NCBI GenBank assembly: GCA_012845835.1
Contig: JABAKD010000019.1
Span: 12,665,344 to 12,729,343 of the forward strand
Direction of reading: 5' to 3'
Origin: Undaria pinnatifida
Lineage: Eukaryota; Sar; Phaeophyceae; Laminariales; Alariaceae
DNA length: 64,000 bases
The notes under the pieces were generated by a model, which worked only from the letters and a program-made list of their open reading frames with translations, had not been told where the DNA came from and searched no databases. This document shows, one piece after another, positions 21,493 to 33,620 of this stretch (position 1 is its first letter; each line of letters opens with the position of its first letter). Made by a program: the position numbers and the translations under genes.

Positions 21493-24400
21493 TCAGTTGA
21501 CCAAGGCCGCGAGAGGGTCGACGTTCTCCAGCACTCCCACGCCGGTGATGTGCTCCTGCACGATCATGCCAAGGATGGAAAACATAGCCAGGCGCCCGTT
21601 CTTGAGCTCCCTGAGCTGCACCCGCTCCCATGCCTCCTCGTTCTGCGGCTTGAGCCCGAGGGGGTCAAAGCCCAGGTCGCCGCCCATGGGGCTCAGCTCC
21701 TGCTGCTTCTGGCCCCACACCTCGACGGCGAAGATCGCGAGGATGATCTGGACGAAGGCGAACGGGCGCTGCTCGTACACCTGGGGAGGCGTCAAGGGGC
21801 AGGGGAACGGGGGGGGGGGGGGTCGATGGTAAGGCGAAATACCAGTATGAAGAGAGTTTTTTCTCGGCCGGGGGGGGGGGTCGAAGGACAAAAACAAGCA
21901 CCAAGGATGTGTAGGGGGGCGAGGGGCGAAGATACCTGTAGGGCGAAAACAGGTACAGTACTGCAACAGTACTGGTACGCGTGCATGCTGGAGAAGCTCC
22001 GGGAGGAGGAGAGGAAGAAACCTCGCGCCAATAAGGTTTCGATTGAAGCATATAAATCATCCAATTTGCAGCAGTAGCTTTGGAGGTGTGGGGGGGGGCG
22101 CGTATAACTAGTTGCTTGCCTTAGTTGTTCAACTATGAAACACGCATTCCTTCAAGAGACAAAGCACCACTTTTACTCGTAATGGACACCTCCAACGTTA
22201 GGGCAGGCGCTCTGTACTTTTTTTTCACGTAGTTTTCACGACTTTTTTTATAACCGGCCTCCCACGAAAGGGAATGGGGGCTGGACCTCTGATTGTTTTG
22301 GTCGATTTTTTGGGGGGGTCCTAAAAAGGATCATTTCGTGCCCCGACCCACCTGCATCCAAGGGATACACCATACCAGGTATGGAAAAACGATAAAAATA
22401 ATGGATGGTGTTGCAGTAGCAAAAAAATAATTCATCGTTTGATCCCGACGAACGTTAACGCCTTCCAACTGGAAACCCGTTCTGGGGGACAAGTTTACTT
22501 ACTTGAAAATAGTATGGGGAAGGGTTTCGGGGCTCTGATGAGTTAAGCGAAGCTAAAACAATGCAGCGCTTAATCCCGGCGGTCGTTAAGTGCATTTTAG
22601 CTTCACTTAACCCATCAGAGCCCCGAAACACAACCGGTGCAGGCGTCTCAAAATAGCTGGGCTGACAGAGTTTTCTCGGGGGTTACCTACTGATGTCGTC
22701 GCGCGGGCGATCCGATAATAATCCTCAGGTGACTTCACGTCCGCTGCTTGTGTTATTAATACTAGTGTCGTCGAAACGTGGATAAAGCTGTAAACGGGTT
22801 ATGGTGTCGTTCCGATAATTCGACGCAGCTACTATACGTTGCCGTCCTCGCCCCCTCCCTCCGGCGCCTCCTCCCCGTGACATTGAATTGAACGATTATA
22901 CGACGAAACCTGCATCAAACACATGCCGCGGCTGCCTACGAGACGTCGCAGTCAATACAGGAAAGCTGCCCTAGCCGATGAGAAGGTGGGGTGGGGCCTA
23001 AAACCTAACGCCGCATCCATCGGCATCGCAAGGACCAATACTACGCAAATATTCGCAAGAAATGGGGACAAAATAAACCACATTTATGCCATAGCAGGTA
23101 GTATCAATCGCCGCCGGAGAAAAGCGTGGGCGCGTGCAGCAGTACAAGAAAAATCATACCGTCCGCCAACACCCGCGTTGTGGCGCATCTCGCATTGTTG
23201 CGAGAAAGCACAAGATAGCTGTCGACGTATCGTCAACTAACTGGAAGGTTGTACCACCGACCGCCCCCCCCAAAACACCTCCAGATCTTCGGTGGGTATA
23301 CAAAAACCACCATGAAAACCAAAGCAAATTATGGACGTGGGCACACCTCCTTGTATTGTTCAAAATTTGTTTAATAGGTCAAACTATCACCCCCCCAAAC
23401 CCTAGCCGTGACCAACGCTCTCTGTCTGCTCTCTGTCGGCTTTGTCGTCATTTTTGGCCCTCTTTAGTTCCATGCTCGTAGGACTTGACAAAATCGACAC
23501 GAAAAGGACAAATGCTGTCATCATTTCCCCCCCCCTCAAATTTCAACAGGGTTCAGCCGAGGGGTGCCATATATACACAAAACGGTACGCGTCATTTCCC
23601 CCCCCATTCGTATTGCCAAAAATTAAACGGTGATAAACAGTGCAAGAATAAAACCATTAAAAAAGAACTACACGAACTTCCAAGGGGTCCTTGGCTTTAT
23701 TAACGATGAGATGCACAAAACGCCTGCTCACCGCTGCTTGACCCCTCCCCTTATTTGGGGGCAAGATAATTGGAAATAGAGTTAATCTTGTTCAACATTC
23801 CAACACTTTCGCAGAACAACAATGACACACAAAAAAACGCCTGTGATGCTCTACAACTCTCAACGCTTGACGAATTGTGGGGTGGCTTCAGAGTACCGCA
23901 GCCCTACCCGATGACAAGACCGCCACCGCGCTTCAATACTTCCATCAGTTAGTTTTACGTCAGCAACAAAACTAAAAGGCCAACGAAAAAAAAATGACAT
24001 ACTGTTATCAGTGACATACTGCCATCAGTTAGTTTTACGCCAGGAAAAACTAAAATGCCAATGAACAAAATGACGAAAAAAGTCACATAAACAAACTACT
24101 GTCGTTATCCCACGATAGGGACACCGTAGGGTGGTACCCTCTGGGGCAAGGCTCAAGTTTAGTGCGGTGTAATTGGCTTGTCGTCACCTCGTCCTACAGC
24201 GCTATGACGTACCGCATCATCTCCAGATAGTTCCCGAAACTGTCTCGTAGTTCCGAGATAGTTCCGGAAACTGTCTCGAGATAGTTCCGAGATAGTTCCG
24301 GAAACTGTCTCGAGAAAGTTCCGAGACAGTTCCGGAAACAGTCAACTTGCAAGGTACGGCGCAAATGGGGGAACAACACTGCACTGGTACGTTTTAAACA

Positions 24401-27400
24401 GGGCTCAAGAGACATAAACGTCTCGCCCGACTTCCACGCCAAGCTTGTTCACAGTGTTCCTCGGGGCATGCAGAAGCCGATTTCTACACCCTGACAGCAG
24501 TTGTTGGTATACTTTCAGGTACAAAAGACAAAAGCTTGCGTGTGGAATGGCCTCGTTCGAACATCATGGTTTGGAGGCAGGCAGACCCTGAACGAATACC
24601 TGGGAATAGAAGCCGAATTGTGTAGTCAAAACGGAGCAATATATACAAGGTTCAACTGTCTACCGAACCAAACAGCCTGCGATTGCGGCTGCACACACTG
24701 TTGCTGTGTACCAGGCACGACGAAAAAACTCCGTCGCAAGCAAGTTAACCTGCGGCGTTCTTAAACCCAAACACGCCAACTCCGCCTGTAGAGCAATTCA
24801 ACGCGTATCAACGAAGGGTGCGCCAGCTAGCGTTGGGCTGCGAAAGCAACTGAGTTAAATCGACACACGACGCGTATGAAAATACGCGCAAGTGTGGTGA
24901 GCTAAAGCTTTATTTTTCCCCATCCGCCGGAGGATAAAAAAAGAAAAAAGAAAAAATCAACGCGTATCGGACATCCTGCGTCACACGGATTGCCAAGTTA
25001 TGACCTGTCAAAGACGAAATATATTGGTAGTTTAAGGCATCCTTGACGGTTGTCCTGTCCTTCAGGGGACAAGAGCGCCGTCAACTGACATACTTGCTGA
25101 CCGCTGATCGCCGTACACTGCCATACCAACAGGTGTGTAGTCATTTTTTCAGGCGCGAGTAGTGAGACGTACGTATCAGTATGAACCTGGCACGTCGTAG
25201 GGCTGACTCTCGATTTCACATTTTTGTATCTAGCGGAGGCATGAAAAGAGTTGCGTCAGCTATGATATATGCGTGTACCATCTTGGTCTGTGTGTTTTCC
25301 CTGGGGTTTTCCTCCACTCCACAGTGATTGGAGCCTGTCCTGTGACCACGGACTTGATTATGCTAGTAAACGTGAGAAAAACAACAAGATACGCCTGACA
25401 GCGGGTCTCCACTCCACAGTGATTGGAGCCTGTCCTGTGACCACGGACTTGATTATGATAGTAAACGTGAGAAAAACAACAAGATACGCCTGACAGCGGG
25501 TACAACAGTTTTTTACTATCATCGTACAACGTCCAACACGCCAGAAAATACCCTGGTGCGTAATGGATTTCCGAGCCAATTGAAGCACTGCCTTCGCTAT
25601 CGTAACAAGACGGCATGAAACATAAAACACACCCTGGCACGTATGGATTTCCAAGCCAACACAATTATAAAAAGAGGGGTACCCAAAACGAAGAATAGAG
25701 GGCTTGGAAACATCTCGCGGAGATCGTTCCATAGCACACATCGCTCGTCCTTGGCACGTGAAAAAGATTCCACAACACCTCTTGTTATCGCCCCCCCGTA
25801 ACTATGAACTTCAATCAGAGGAACAGGAAATACATGACCAGTGCCTTCATGGTCCATAACGCAGCCATCCGACTACCTGCTGCAACGCCTCGTTCAATAT
25901 AAACTCTTGGCAAACAAAATATACTGTCGTCAATGAATCACCTGCTGCATCGCCCCCCACGCCGATCCGCTCTTGTCGAAGATGCCGCTGGGGTCGTTCC
26001 AGTGGGTGAAGTGCTGCGTGATCTGTCCCAGCGCCGCGAGCATGCACACGCGTCCGTGCTTGAGCTCCGCCGCGCGGTACCACTGCATCTGCTCGGGGGG
26101 GCAGTTCTTGCCGAAGTTGAGCGGGTCAAACACGCCTCCGGTCTCGATGTCGTAACCCACGAGGCCGTCCACAGCGTTAAATGCGACGGCGGGGGCCGCG
26201 GCCTTGCCCTTCTTCGCCGCCATCTGGAGGCTGTGGCAGTTGGTTCCAATGTTTCGGTGGGGTTTCCATAATTGCCATGGCGGTTTTCCCGTTATTTTGG
26301 TGTTTTTTTTGTTTTCCATCGAGGCGTTTCCGCGTGCGGCAATCAGGGCAAAGCGAAATAAGTAACGGACGAGGCAAGGATAGACCGGTTTGGGGAGGGA
26401 GGGGGAGAAAGGCAGGAATTGGTGAGCATTGGTGGAGAGTCAGGGAGGTAGGAGTTGGTAAGCATTTGGGTAGACAGCGAGGGAGGTGGGAGTTGGTGAG
26501 CAACAAAGAATTCCGCGTACATATTGTTCCTATGAATACGGGTGTGCCGGCACTTGTGTACTCTATTCGCTTGCACACGTCACATGCAACCCCTTTGGAA
26601 CTCAACACTGCACATATATGTGGTATGGACTACTTGAAAGTAGGGTGGGATACCGTTTCGAGCAGTGACTTAACAGTCAGTCAGTGTTGACGAGATGTGC
26701 ATCTCTGCAACCTGATGGGAACAGGACGGCTTGCTTTCTACTGGCGTACAGGGTAGGCTAACTCCCTGGCACGCAAATAGCCACTTGAGCGAAACACCAG
26801 AACGACTGCCGGTGTCGAATACGCTCTCCCCAATTACAGCAGTACCAGCTCTACGGCGAGTGTGACGATAAAATAACGCAGCGTGCAAATACGAGTTTCC
26901 CACGAAATTACCTACCTGGTATCTCACAGCCAGGGCAGGGTGTCACCATGAAAAAAATGTCGAAACATAAAACTAAGTCAACCCTAGTGGGTCTATTGGA
27001 GTCGATACGTCTTCTCTAACTTCGTATCATAGGGTCTACCGGTACCCTTTAAAACTGCACCGACGTTTTCCGTGACAAACTGCTTGAAACAAACGTTAGG
27101 GAGATCTTGTTTCGTGTTAGCGGCGAGAGGGTTGAGATGAAAGAGGACATCGTACCGCAGGAGGCACAGGTGGAGACCGCGGGTTGACCCCCTTGACTGG
27201 CCGCGCTCCTGAACTAGTACTTGTATATCAAACGCCACAAGAGACCCTGACCAGCACAAAAAGGACCTACCTCACTTACTCTTTACAACATAATAAACTC
27301 CAAACTCGTGTACCAGGTAGCGTTTCTGCATCAGAGATGGGTGAGATTCGACAACTTCACTCTGCCGTAAGTTGTGGGCTGTGGGTCATCGGCTCAACTT

Positions 27401-28900
27401 CATCATGCGACGGTAGAGAGAGGGCCTAGAAGTGAGGACAAACGCACCCCTCGGAAACCGCGGTTTGCCCCCTTGAGTGACAGCGTTTCTACGCGACGAT
27501 ACGTAGAACTACTGGTTGTAGTATAGTAAGGTCCAAAGAGGCCCTGGTGTCTCCTACGTAGCATTTTTGCCATGAGATGGGCGAGACTCGGCAACTTCAC
27601 GCTACCGTAAGCCGTGGTCTGGGGTCATCGGTCCAATGTGGCGGTAGAGAGGGCCAGGGGCAAGCATCGTCGAAACGACAGGAGCGCACAGGGTTGACCC
27701 AAGAGAGAGCTTTACCCGTGCTTCTAGAACGACCCGACAACCCATACCATAACGTACGTAACAGGCCAAAGTGCGCACCACGAATTTTGATATGCTGAGA
27801 GGCAGACGTGTTATAATCGCAAGAGACAAGGCATGGGGCTATCGTTCCACTCCAGAAAGCACGAAATAGCAGTACGTACTCGGTGCTCGTAATCAGGTAC
27901 TCGTACTCTCACAAAACAAAGTATACCAGGTATACAGCGGTACCAGATGGCCACTCTTCGCTCTATATTCTTATCTGGTGCCAGTATGTTATGGGATTGG
28001 AAAAACTTTTTTGCCGACGTATCCGGTACGAACTTAAGATGCCCTCCTGTTCGCTACGACTCGTACCAGGTATTATTCAGCTTGGCCCATGGAAAGGTTG
28101 AACACGGCACATTTACGGCAAACGATGAGCTAATAGAGGGCGCCTGCTACATGCGACAAGCGGTGTGGGTCCATGGGCAAGCCTGAGAAACTGCTCAGTT
28201 CACTGAGCGATGATCATGACAATGTTGCCTGGTGGGAGCCACGCGAGAAAAATGACAAACAACTTCAAATTAGAGAACACCCTTTGCTTGCATGATCTGA
28301 TCCGACACATGAAACCTCAACCCACCTCAAAGCCAACCCCCCCCTACAAAGGGGCCCTAAGAGAACGACATACGCACTGACTTCGTGCTGTATGGAAAAA
28401 TCACGCGAACGATGTCCGTTGCTGCCGCCGTAAACAGGTGAGAGCAACTGCTCCACGAAAGGTAATACACGCTCTCGAACATATGGCAACCTTCATCATG
28501 ATAGGCAATGACTGAGTCATCCAGCTGGGTGGGGCTCCTGGTGTGCATGGGACTCTCTCCCGTCCACCACGGAAGAGAGGCGCATGTTTCAGCGGTTGGC
28601 CAGGACAAAACATAGCCGGCGAGACTGGGGACACGTCTCTATGCCAGACTCCGGCCACGAATGCGGGCTAGAATAGAAACACACACGGCTCCTCATACCA
28701 TCCGCTGGGTCACGTCCTTGCGTTATGCTTTTGCCGGGCTACATAGCAGTCGCCATGGCAAAGACCATGTGCTCAATTGCCTCGCTGTCACAGGCTCACC
28801 TTGATGATGCGCGCGCGGCCGTCAGCTTCGGGAGAGGTGCGCTCGGTACGAAAGCGTTGGCCGAAGCCATCATAAGCGCAACACCTGCCGCGTACTTCAT
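21493..28900 (-). CDS. LHC/FCP chlorophyll a/c-binding protein, complete, three exons
   Basis: A thylakoid antenna protein that binds chlorophyll and carotenoid and feeds the photosystems. Exons: 28900-28800, 26230-25942, 21780-21493 (stop 21493-21495), giving 225 residues. Phases agree (2, then 0) and all splice sites are GT-AG. Residues 1-17 ([17 protein letters not shown]) are a signal peptide with an ASAFAP-like site, followed by a short Ser/Ala/Lys transit region, as in secondary red plastids. Helix 1 carries ELKHGR (about 89-94). Helix 2 lies around [20 protein letters not shown]. Helix 3 carries ELKNGR (about 188-193), with FDPLGL just before it. These E/H/N/R residues are the conserved chlorophyll ligands and salt-bridge partners. 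The start is the only ATG that supplies a signal peptide. The LHC subfamily (Lhcf, Lhcr or other) cannot be fixed by eye. Introns are 2.6 and 4.2 kb. Confidence 0.93.
22527..22629. repeat. Long hairpin in the LHC intron
   Basis: GTTTCGGGGCTCTGATGAGT, continuing TAAGCGAAGCTAAAA, is followed after about 31 bases by its near-perfect reverse complement; two or three mismatches in 35. It sits at the end of a dispersed CAACTGGAAACCCG unit (22460), which suggests that family is the terminus of an inverted-repeat transposon. Confidence 0.8.
24815..24955 (+). repeat. SINE-like family 2, copy 3 (LHC intron)
   Basis: In this orientation it starts AAGGGTGCGCCAGCTAGCG, passes through the CGACACACGACGCGTATG hairpin and CAAGTGTGGTGAGCTAAAGC, and ends CCCATCCGCCGGAGGATAAA with an A-rich tail. 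It lies in the 4.2-kb second intron of the LHC gene, on the strand opposite to the gene. Confidence 0.75.
25000..25310 (-). repeat. Dispersed element, inverted relative to the 30.83-31.05 kb copy
   Basis: The stretch from the GTAGTGAGACGTACGTATCA region to TTTTCCCTGGGG matches, in reverse complement, the block 30880-31050. Both contain the CACAGCTGACGC, ATATGCATATATC-type and CAGGTCCACG-type segments with moderate divergence. No protein was recognised in either copy. Confidence 0.55.
25311..25501 (+). repeat. Tandem duplication, two 96-base units
   Basis: CCACTCCACAGTGATTGGAG through GCCTGACAGCGGGT is repeated immediately with essentially one difference (ATTATGCTAG versus ATTATGATAG). It is recent and lies in the LHC intron. 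A related single unit, inverted, is at about 30830-30870 (GTCCGTGGTCACAGGACAGG). Confidence 0.85.
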
Positions 28901-28956
28901 GTCGCTAATAAGGAAGAAAAGGGTGTGCGGGTACCGACGGGGTTGAGAGGAGTATG

Positions 28957-28968
28957 GATCACGTGATC
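28957..28968. promoter_or_regulatory. Palindromic G-box upstream of the LHC start
   Basis: The perfect 12-base palindrome GATCACGTGATC lies 57 bases upstream of the LHC initiation codon. CACGTG G-boxes bind bZIP and bHLH factors and are common in light-responsive promoters. Whether it lies in the promoter or the 5' UTR is unknown, and function is inferred only from position and sequence. Confidence 0.4.
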
Positions 28969-30777
28969 GAGCGGAGAGCAGGGATGCGCAAACAAGGAGA
29001 GGATGAGGCAGTCAGAAAATCTCTCTGAGAGCTTTACGATAATTAATGTACGATTTTACTACAAATCTATGCAATATATTATCGATGTCAGTTTAACTTC
29101 AAGTCATTTGCGATTTATGTCGCAAATAAAGATACGACCAAAAATCGCCCAAGATCCTCCTCAATGTGTAAATATTTCGCAACCCTTTTCCCCGAAAAAA
29201 AACGCCTTACGACTCTATACAACTATGCGCAGACTTGGATTGTTCGATACGCGCGGCTTCCTGGGGTCCTCGGGGTCCAAGAGAACACGCCCTGCGTTAT
29301 TGTTTCCGGCTGCGGGCGGTTCCGGATCTGTTCGCTGCCTCGACCAGCGTCGGGCCGGCAACTCTAGCTTGCGGGAGAAGCTACAGCAGGTTGCGTAGCA
29401 ACGCTGGCAAAGGTGTCAAACGAGCACGTTTGTATACACGGCCCGGGGCGGCGGCCATCAGCAAGGCGCTCTTATACTCCCACTGCTGTAGACATACGCC
29501 TGGGAGCTATCAACCACCCCGACAGCAGGCGAGCGTGTGTGCGTTGCAACTTTCCTTGCACTCAACGCAGGCACAGCTCTTCCTTTCTTCAAACTTGTCT
29601 CGATCTCCAAGACTTTGAGGAAAGCGCATCTGTCCACCCACGAGCTAAGGAACGCATATTTGCACGCAGTACGCGCGGGCCTAACGATCTTGTGCGCATA
29701 GCGAAGCGTTGGCATTTGCGCGAACATTAGGCTTGGAACTGCTGTCTGCTGCCATTTGCAATAATAGGCGATTGCGCGAAGCAGCGAAATGGCTTCCGAT
29801 AGACAAGGCGAGCTGGGATGGACCCCTCCACGTGTTCCGGCGGCACCGAGGCTTGTCTCGGGGGTGAGCCCAGGATCTTCTCGGGGGAAGCTTCGATCCG
29901 AGTACCAGGTAAGTGGGCATATATGATAAGCGCCATCAGCTGCGACGTACGTGTTATAGCGACCCTTGGCCTCGCGTATACGTACCTACGTACCTGTGTA
30001 GCCTGGTGTAGCCGCAAAGGGGTGTTTGGGAGGAAGGTAAGCAAGGCCTTGTGGCGCAGGTTTGGAGCTTGGAAGCACTATTTCGCAGTAACCTTATTCT
30101 ACTGAGTTCAATGTTTGACCCTGACTTGTGCGTGGAGATGGTCCCATGCTGTGCGCGATGTGGTGGCGTGAGGCATGAGCTTTGCTTCGGCTGCGGAATT
30201 TGAGTAGCTGCGTGGGTAAGTATGTTACATTTGATCGGTATTGGCAGCAAGCGGTATTACACGGCTGGTCCATCTAGAGCTCGGAAGGGCGGGCGCGGGG
30301 GGAGGTCTTGTTCAAAATCCATCCTTCCTCCTTACATCTTTAGCCTGTCTATCTTGCGCGTGAAGAGCCCATGCCGTGATGTGATGCCGTGAGGCTTGTT
30401 TCCTGACAAAGGCTTTAGTAACGGTATTTGATTACCTGCTGCGTGGTGCCCATATTACACACAACATGGGCAGACTTAGCGGTAAACTACCGTACGTAAG
30501 TAAGAGTAACATAGTAGTGGCAGCAGCAGTATTCGGCTGGTGCAAGCAGTGTGTCTGGAGATTGGAGAGAGGTCGACAAGATGGACAGCAAGCAGTGCAT
30601 TGGGTGCAGGCATACATTGCATACACATCTTTATTCGCGGAATCGTCTTGAGTAGCGGGGGGGTTAGTAGTATGGTGTGTCACTCGCTCACCCCCTTTTA
30701 CAAGCACCCGTGCGTGCCTCGCCATATGCTTGGCGGTATTCTCTTTCAGACGACGCGAGGCGTGTAATGTGGTGTGT

Positions 30778-30806
30778 TTGTTGTTGTTGTTGTTGTTGTT
30801 GTTGTT
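30778..30806 (+). repeat. GTT trinucleotide microsatellite
   Basis: An uninterrupted run of about nine TTG/GTT units in non-coding DNA. Confidence 0.9.
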
Positions 30807-31937
30807 CTCACATTAACTCGCATAATCTAGTCCGTGGTCACAGGACAGGCTCCAGTCACTCTGGAGCTGAGGAATAAATACCCCAGGGAAAAACACAAAC
30901 AAGCCAAGGGTGGTACATATGCATATATCACAGCTGACGCAATTCATGTCTCCACCGAAACATATAAAAGTGAAATCGGGAGTCAGTCTACGATGTGCCA
31001 GGTCCACGCCGGTGCATACGTCTCATTACTCGCGCCTGGAAAACCGACTATACCGCTTGCCACCCAAGACTACCGTGTATATATTGCACGTAGTACCTAT
31101 CACTACGCATATGCACGACAGACGCAAGTCAAATGGAAAAAAAGAAACAAACAAAAGAAAAGATAAAGGAAAGAAAAGACAAGAAAGCGAAAAATGAAAA
31201 ACGAAAGGAAATAAAAAGAAAAGACAAGAAAAGCAGCAAAAGACAAGAAGAGGAAGCAAGGAACGGAAAAGAGAAATAAACTTCATGCTAGTAATAGCAG
31301 ACCCTAGGAACTGACTAAACGCGGTATATGCGATGACGTCACAAATCGAACATACCGCATAAACACCTACCAGGTACTATGGCTGTGCTCGGTACGTAGT
31401 TGTCACAGCTGGTGATGCTATCCTTGACACATCGCACGCTCGCGCTGTGCGCACACGCTCGCACACGATGCTCCTCTTTTGGTATTTGCGCAGAAAGCAG
31501 TCCAGGCAGTGTAGTTCAGTCCAGGCTGCATGACGTGGCAGTATATACGCATTAAATGTATTATAGCTGTTCTCTTTGCTCTCAAGTCTCGTTACGTTCC
31601 TCCGACTCCAAGCTAGGTAGGTAGCGAGCAAGTAACCAAACCATCTAAGCAAACAAGCAAGACAAGCAACCGCGAGCATTCGTAACCGTCCGTGCGTGCA
31701 TCCATTCACGCAACGTTTCATTTGCACCTGAAGCGTTATTCAAGTGCTATTAGAACCGCAAGAAAAAATCCTTACTAGTTCCGAGTAGAACGTGCCCGGA
31801 GACGCGGGGACAGTTATGAGTATTTATCAAGGGTTGCCTCAATCAAAGTTTTGCGACAATCGTTCCCTCAAGCGCTGCCACGAGCGCTTTCTCGATCGAG
31901 TGCTGCCTCGGTCAAGTATTGCCACAAGCATTACCTC

Positions 31938-31970
31938 AAGGGTTAGGGTTAGGATTGGGGTTGGGGTTAT
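31938..31970 (+). repeat. Telomere-like interstitial words
   Basis: GGGTTAGGGTTAGGATTGGG followed by GTTGGGGTTA is a short degenerate TTAGGG array. Similar C-strand words (CCCTAACCC-like) occur near 34685, 34912 and 34985, and GGTTGGGATTAGG near 38490. The array is too short and degenerate to be a functional telomere. Confidence 0.5.
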
Positions 31971-32016
31971 TACCAAGGTTATTATATTGCTGACTCACCC
32001 GTTATCTGAAGCTGTG

Positions 32017-32538
32017 CAGTAAGGGTTCCCCAAGTAAGGCGGTGGTGTGCCAAGGCAATGTGACCGCCTTGTAGGGGGAAGCCGCCTTTTTCATTCCAGG
32101 TTATGAGTGCAATCCCTTCGTCGTGCCAAGCGATTTTAACCACCTTATATGTAGGGGTTTATATGTAGGGGTAGCCGGTCGCCCCGGTGGCGTATCCGGT
32201 TATCCTCGAGCCTGGCATTGGTCAGTTTCGTGAGTTCGAACCCCCCCGAGTGCATGCATACTCGTATAAATTCGTGGGGACTTTTTCTTGTGCACAGATT
32301 GACTTGCGGAAAGCGCGCGAGAGCGTGAGTTAGCGACACTCGATGAAAAGTCGACGAGCAGTGGGGTTGCTGAACCCTACCAGGTATGCGCGATAAAGAT
32401 TGAAGGCAAGAACCGGGGGGGAGAAGGGACTACTACACCTGTGACCATGGCTTGTCCAAAAGCTTGAAAGTAAATGTGTGAAAAAAAAAAGACGGGATAC
32501 CGCCTTATTCAGACCGCCTTATTGGGAAACCCCTACTG
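32017..32538. mobile_element. Inverted-repeat element interrupted by a SINE
   Basis: The left end CAGTAAGGGTTCCCCAAGTA, then AGGCGGT, pairs with the right end ACCGCCTTATTGGGAAACCC, then CTACTG, allowing small indels. The tRNA-derived SINE at 32181-32490 fills most of the interior. Internal GTGCCAAGCGATTTTAACC words match the satellite at 8.7-9.4 kb. The CAGTA termini resemble those of the 10.3-kb MITE. Confidence 0.7.
32181..32490 (+). repeat. tRNA-derived SINE family 1, copy 3
   Basis: The head GCCCCGGTGGCGTATCCGG, followed by GAGTTCGAACCCC (B box), resembles a tRNA promoter pair. The shared body follows and the copy ends in ten A residues. It lies inside the 32.0-32.5 kb inverted-repeat element, so it inserted after that element. 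Confidence 0.87.
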
Positions 32539-33059
32539 CTGTCTCCATTGCTTCATTTATGAGCTTTGGCCTCAATCATCAAACATTGCCTAGGAAGGGT
32601 TGGGGGTGGGGTCATTTGTCTCAACCGTCACTGTACCTGAAGCCGTTACTTACCTGAAGCATTTTTCCAAGTGATTTATTAAGTCTGGCCTCAATCAAGC
32701 ATTGCCTGGAGGGCTATGTAAGGGTTAGCGCTGTTCTAGTGCCTCAACCGTTACCCTTACCCCAAGCGTTGCGTGCAGTCAATCAAGTCACTGAGGTCAA
32801 GCCAAGCCAGTCCCTGGAGGGCGTCGGTGCGCTGTGCTGCTCGGGAAGACACCCCCCGCCCAGTCCCTGGAGGGGGTGGGTGCGCTGTGTTGCTCGGGTA
32901 GACATCCACCGCCCGCCCTCCCGCTCCCAATAATAGCGTTGTTTGCCTGAGGGACTATTGACGCATTCAGCGTTAACCCGTTTCCAACTCCTAAAACTAT
33001 TCTAGTCTAATTCGAAGTGTTTTGTCTCCATATCGGGACTGCAGTGGGTGCCATTGGGT

Positions 33060-33620
33060 AAAGGTGTACTTTTTTTTTTTTTCGTTTTTCTGAGGCTCCT
33101 TCCTCACTCGAGGAGCTCTATACCATTACTTAGTACTATTAGTACCTCACCCCATAATAACTTGTTTTGGGCTGCTGTTGGGTAAAGGTGTACCTTTTTT
33201 TGTGTGGTTCTGAGGCTCCTTCCTCACTTGAGGAGCTCTATACTATTACTCAGGCTCCTCCCTCACTTGAGGAGCTCTATTACTCAGGCTCCTCCCTCAC
33301 TTGAGGAGCTCTATACTATTATATTACTCTGTCCTATGAGTACATCACCCCATAATAACTTGTTTTTGGCTGCTATAGGGTAAATGTGTACCTTTTTGTT
33401 CGTGTTTCTGAGTCTCCTTCCTCACTTGAGGAGCTCTATACTGTTGCTTAGTACTATTTAGTACCTCACCCCATAATAACTTGTTTTGGGCTGCTATAGG
33501 GTAAAGGTGTACCTTTTTTTTGTGTGTTTCTGAGGCTCCTTCCTCACTTGAGGAGCTCTAAATTATTACTTAGTACCATTAGCCCCTCACCCTCTAACTT
33601 ACTTGTTTTGGGTAATAAAT
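33060..33620 (+). repeat. Tandem/dispersed repeat block with GAGGAGCTC units
   Basis: Units containing GGGTAAAGGTGTACCTTTTT, CTGAGGCTCCTTCCTCACTT and GAGGAGCTCTATACTATTAC, followed by CACCCCATAATAACTTGTTT, occur five or so times with internal partial duplications. CCTCACTTGAGGAGCTC can form a small hairpin. A CAACTGGAAACCCC unit follows at 33735. Confidence 0.8.

Noticed and set aside
26993-27259. Minus-strand frame with a sequence resembling a methyltransferase ENV motif
   Set aside because: Only a few residues match and no other methyltransferase motif is nearby. The surrounding DNA is a diverged duplicated block (27.2-27.6 kb).
28725-28946. Plus-strand open frame of 73 residues
   Set aside because: It is the antisense shadow of LHC exon 1, whose minus-strand reading has a signal peptide, correct donor and matching phase.
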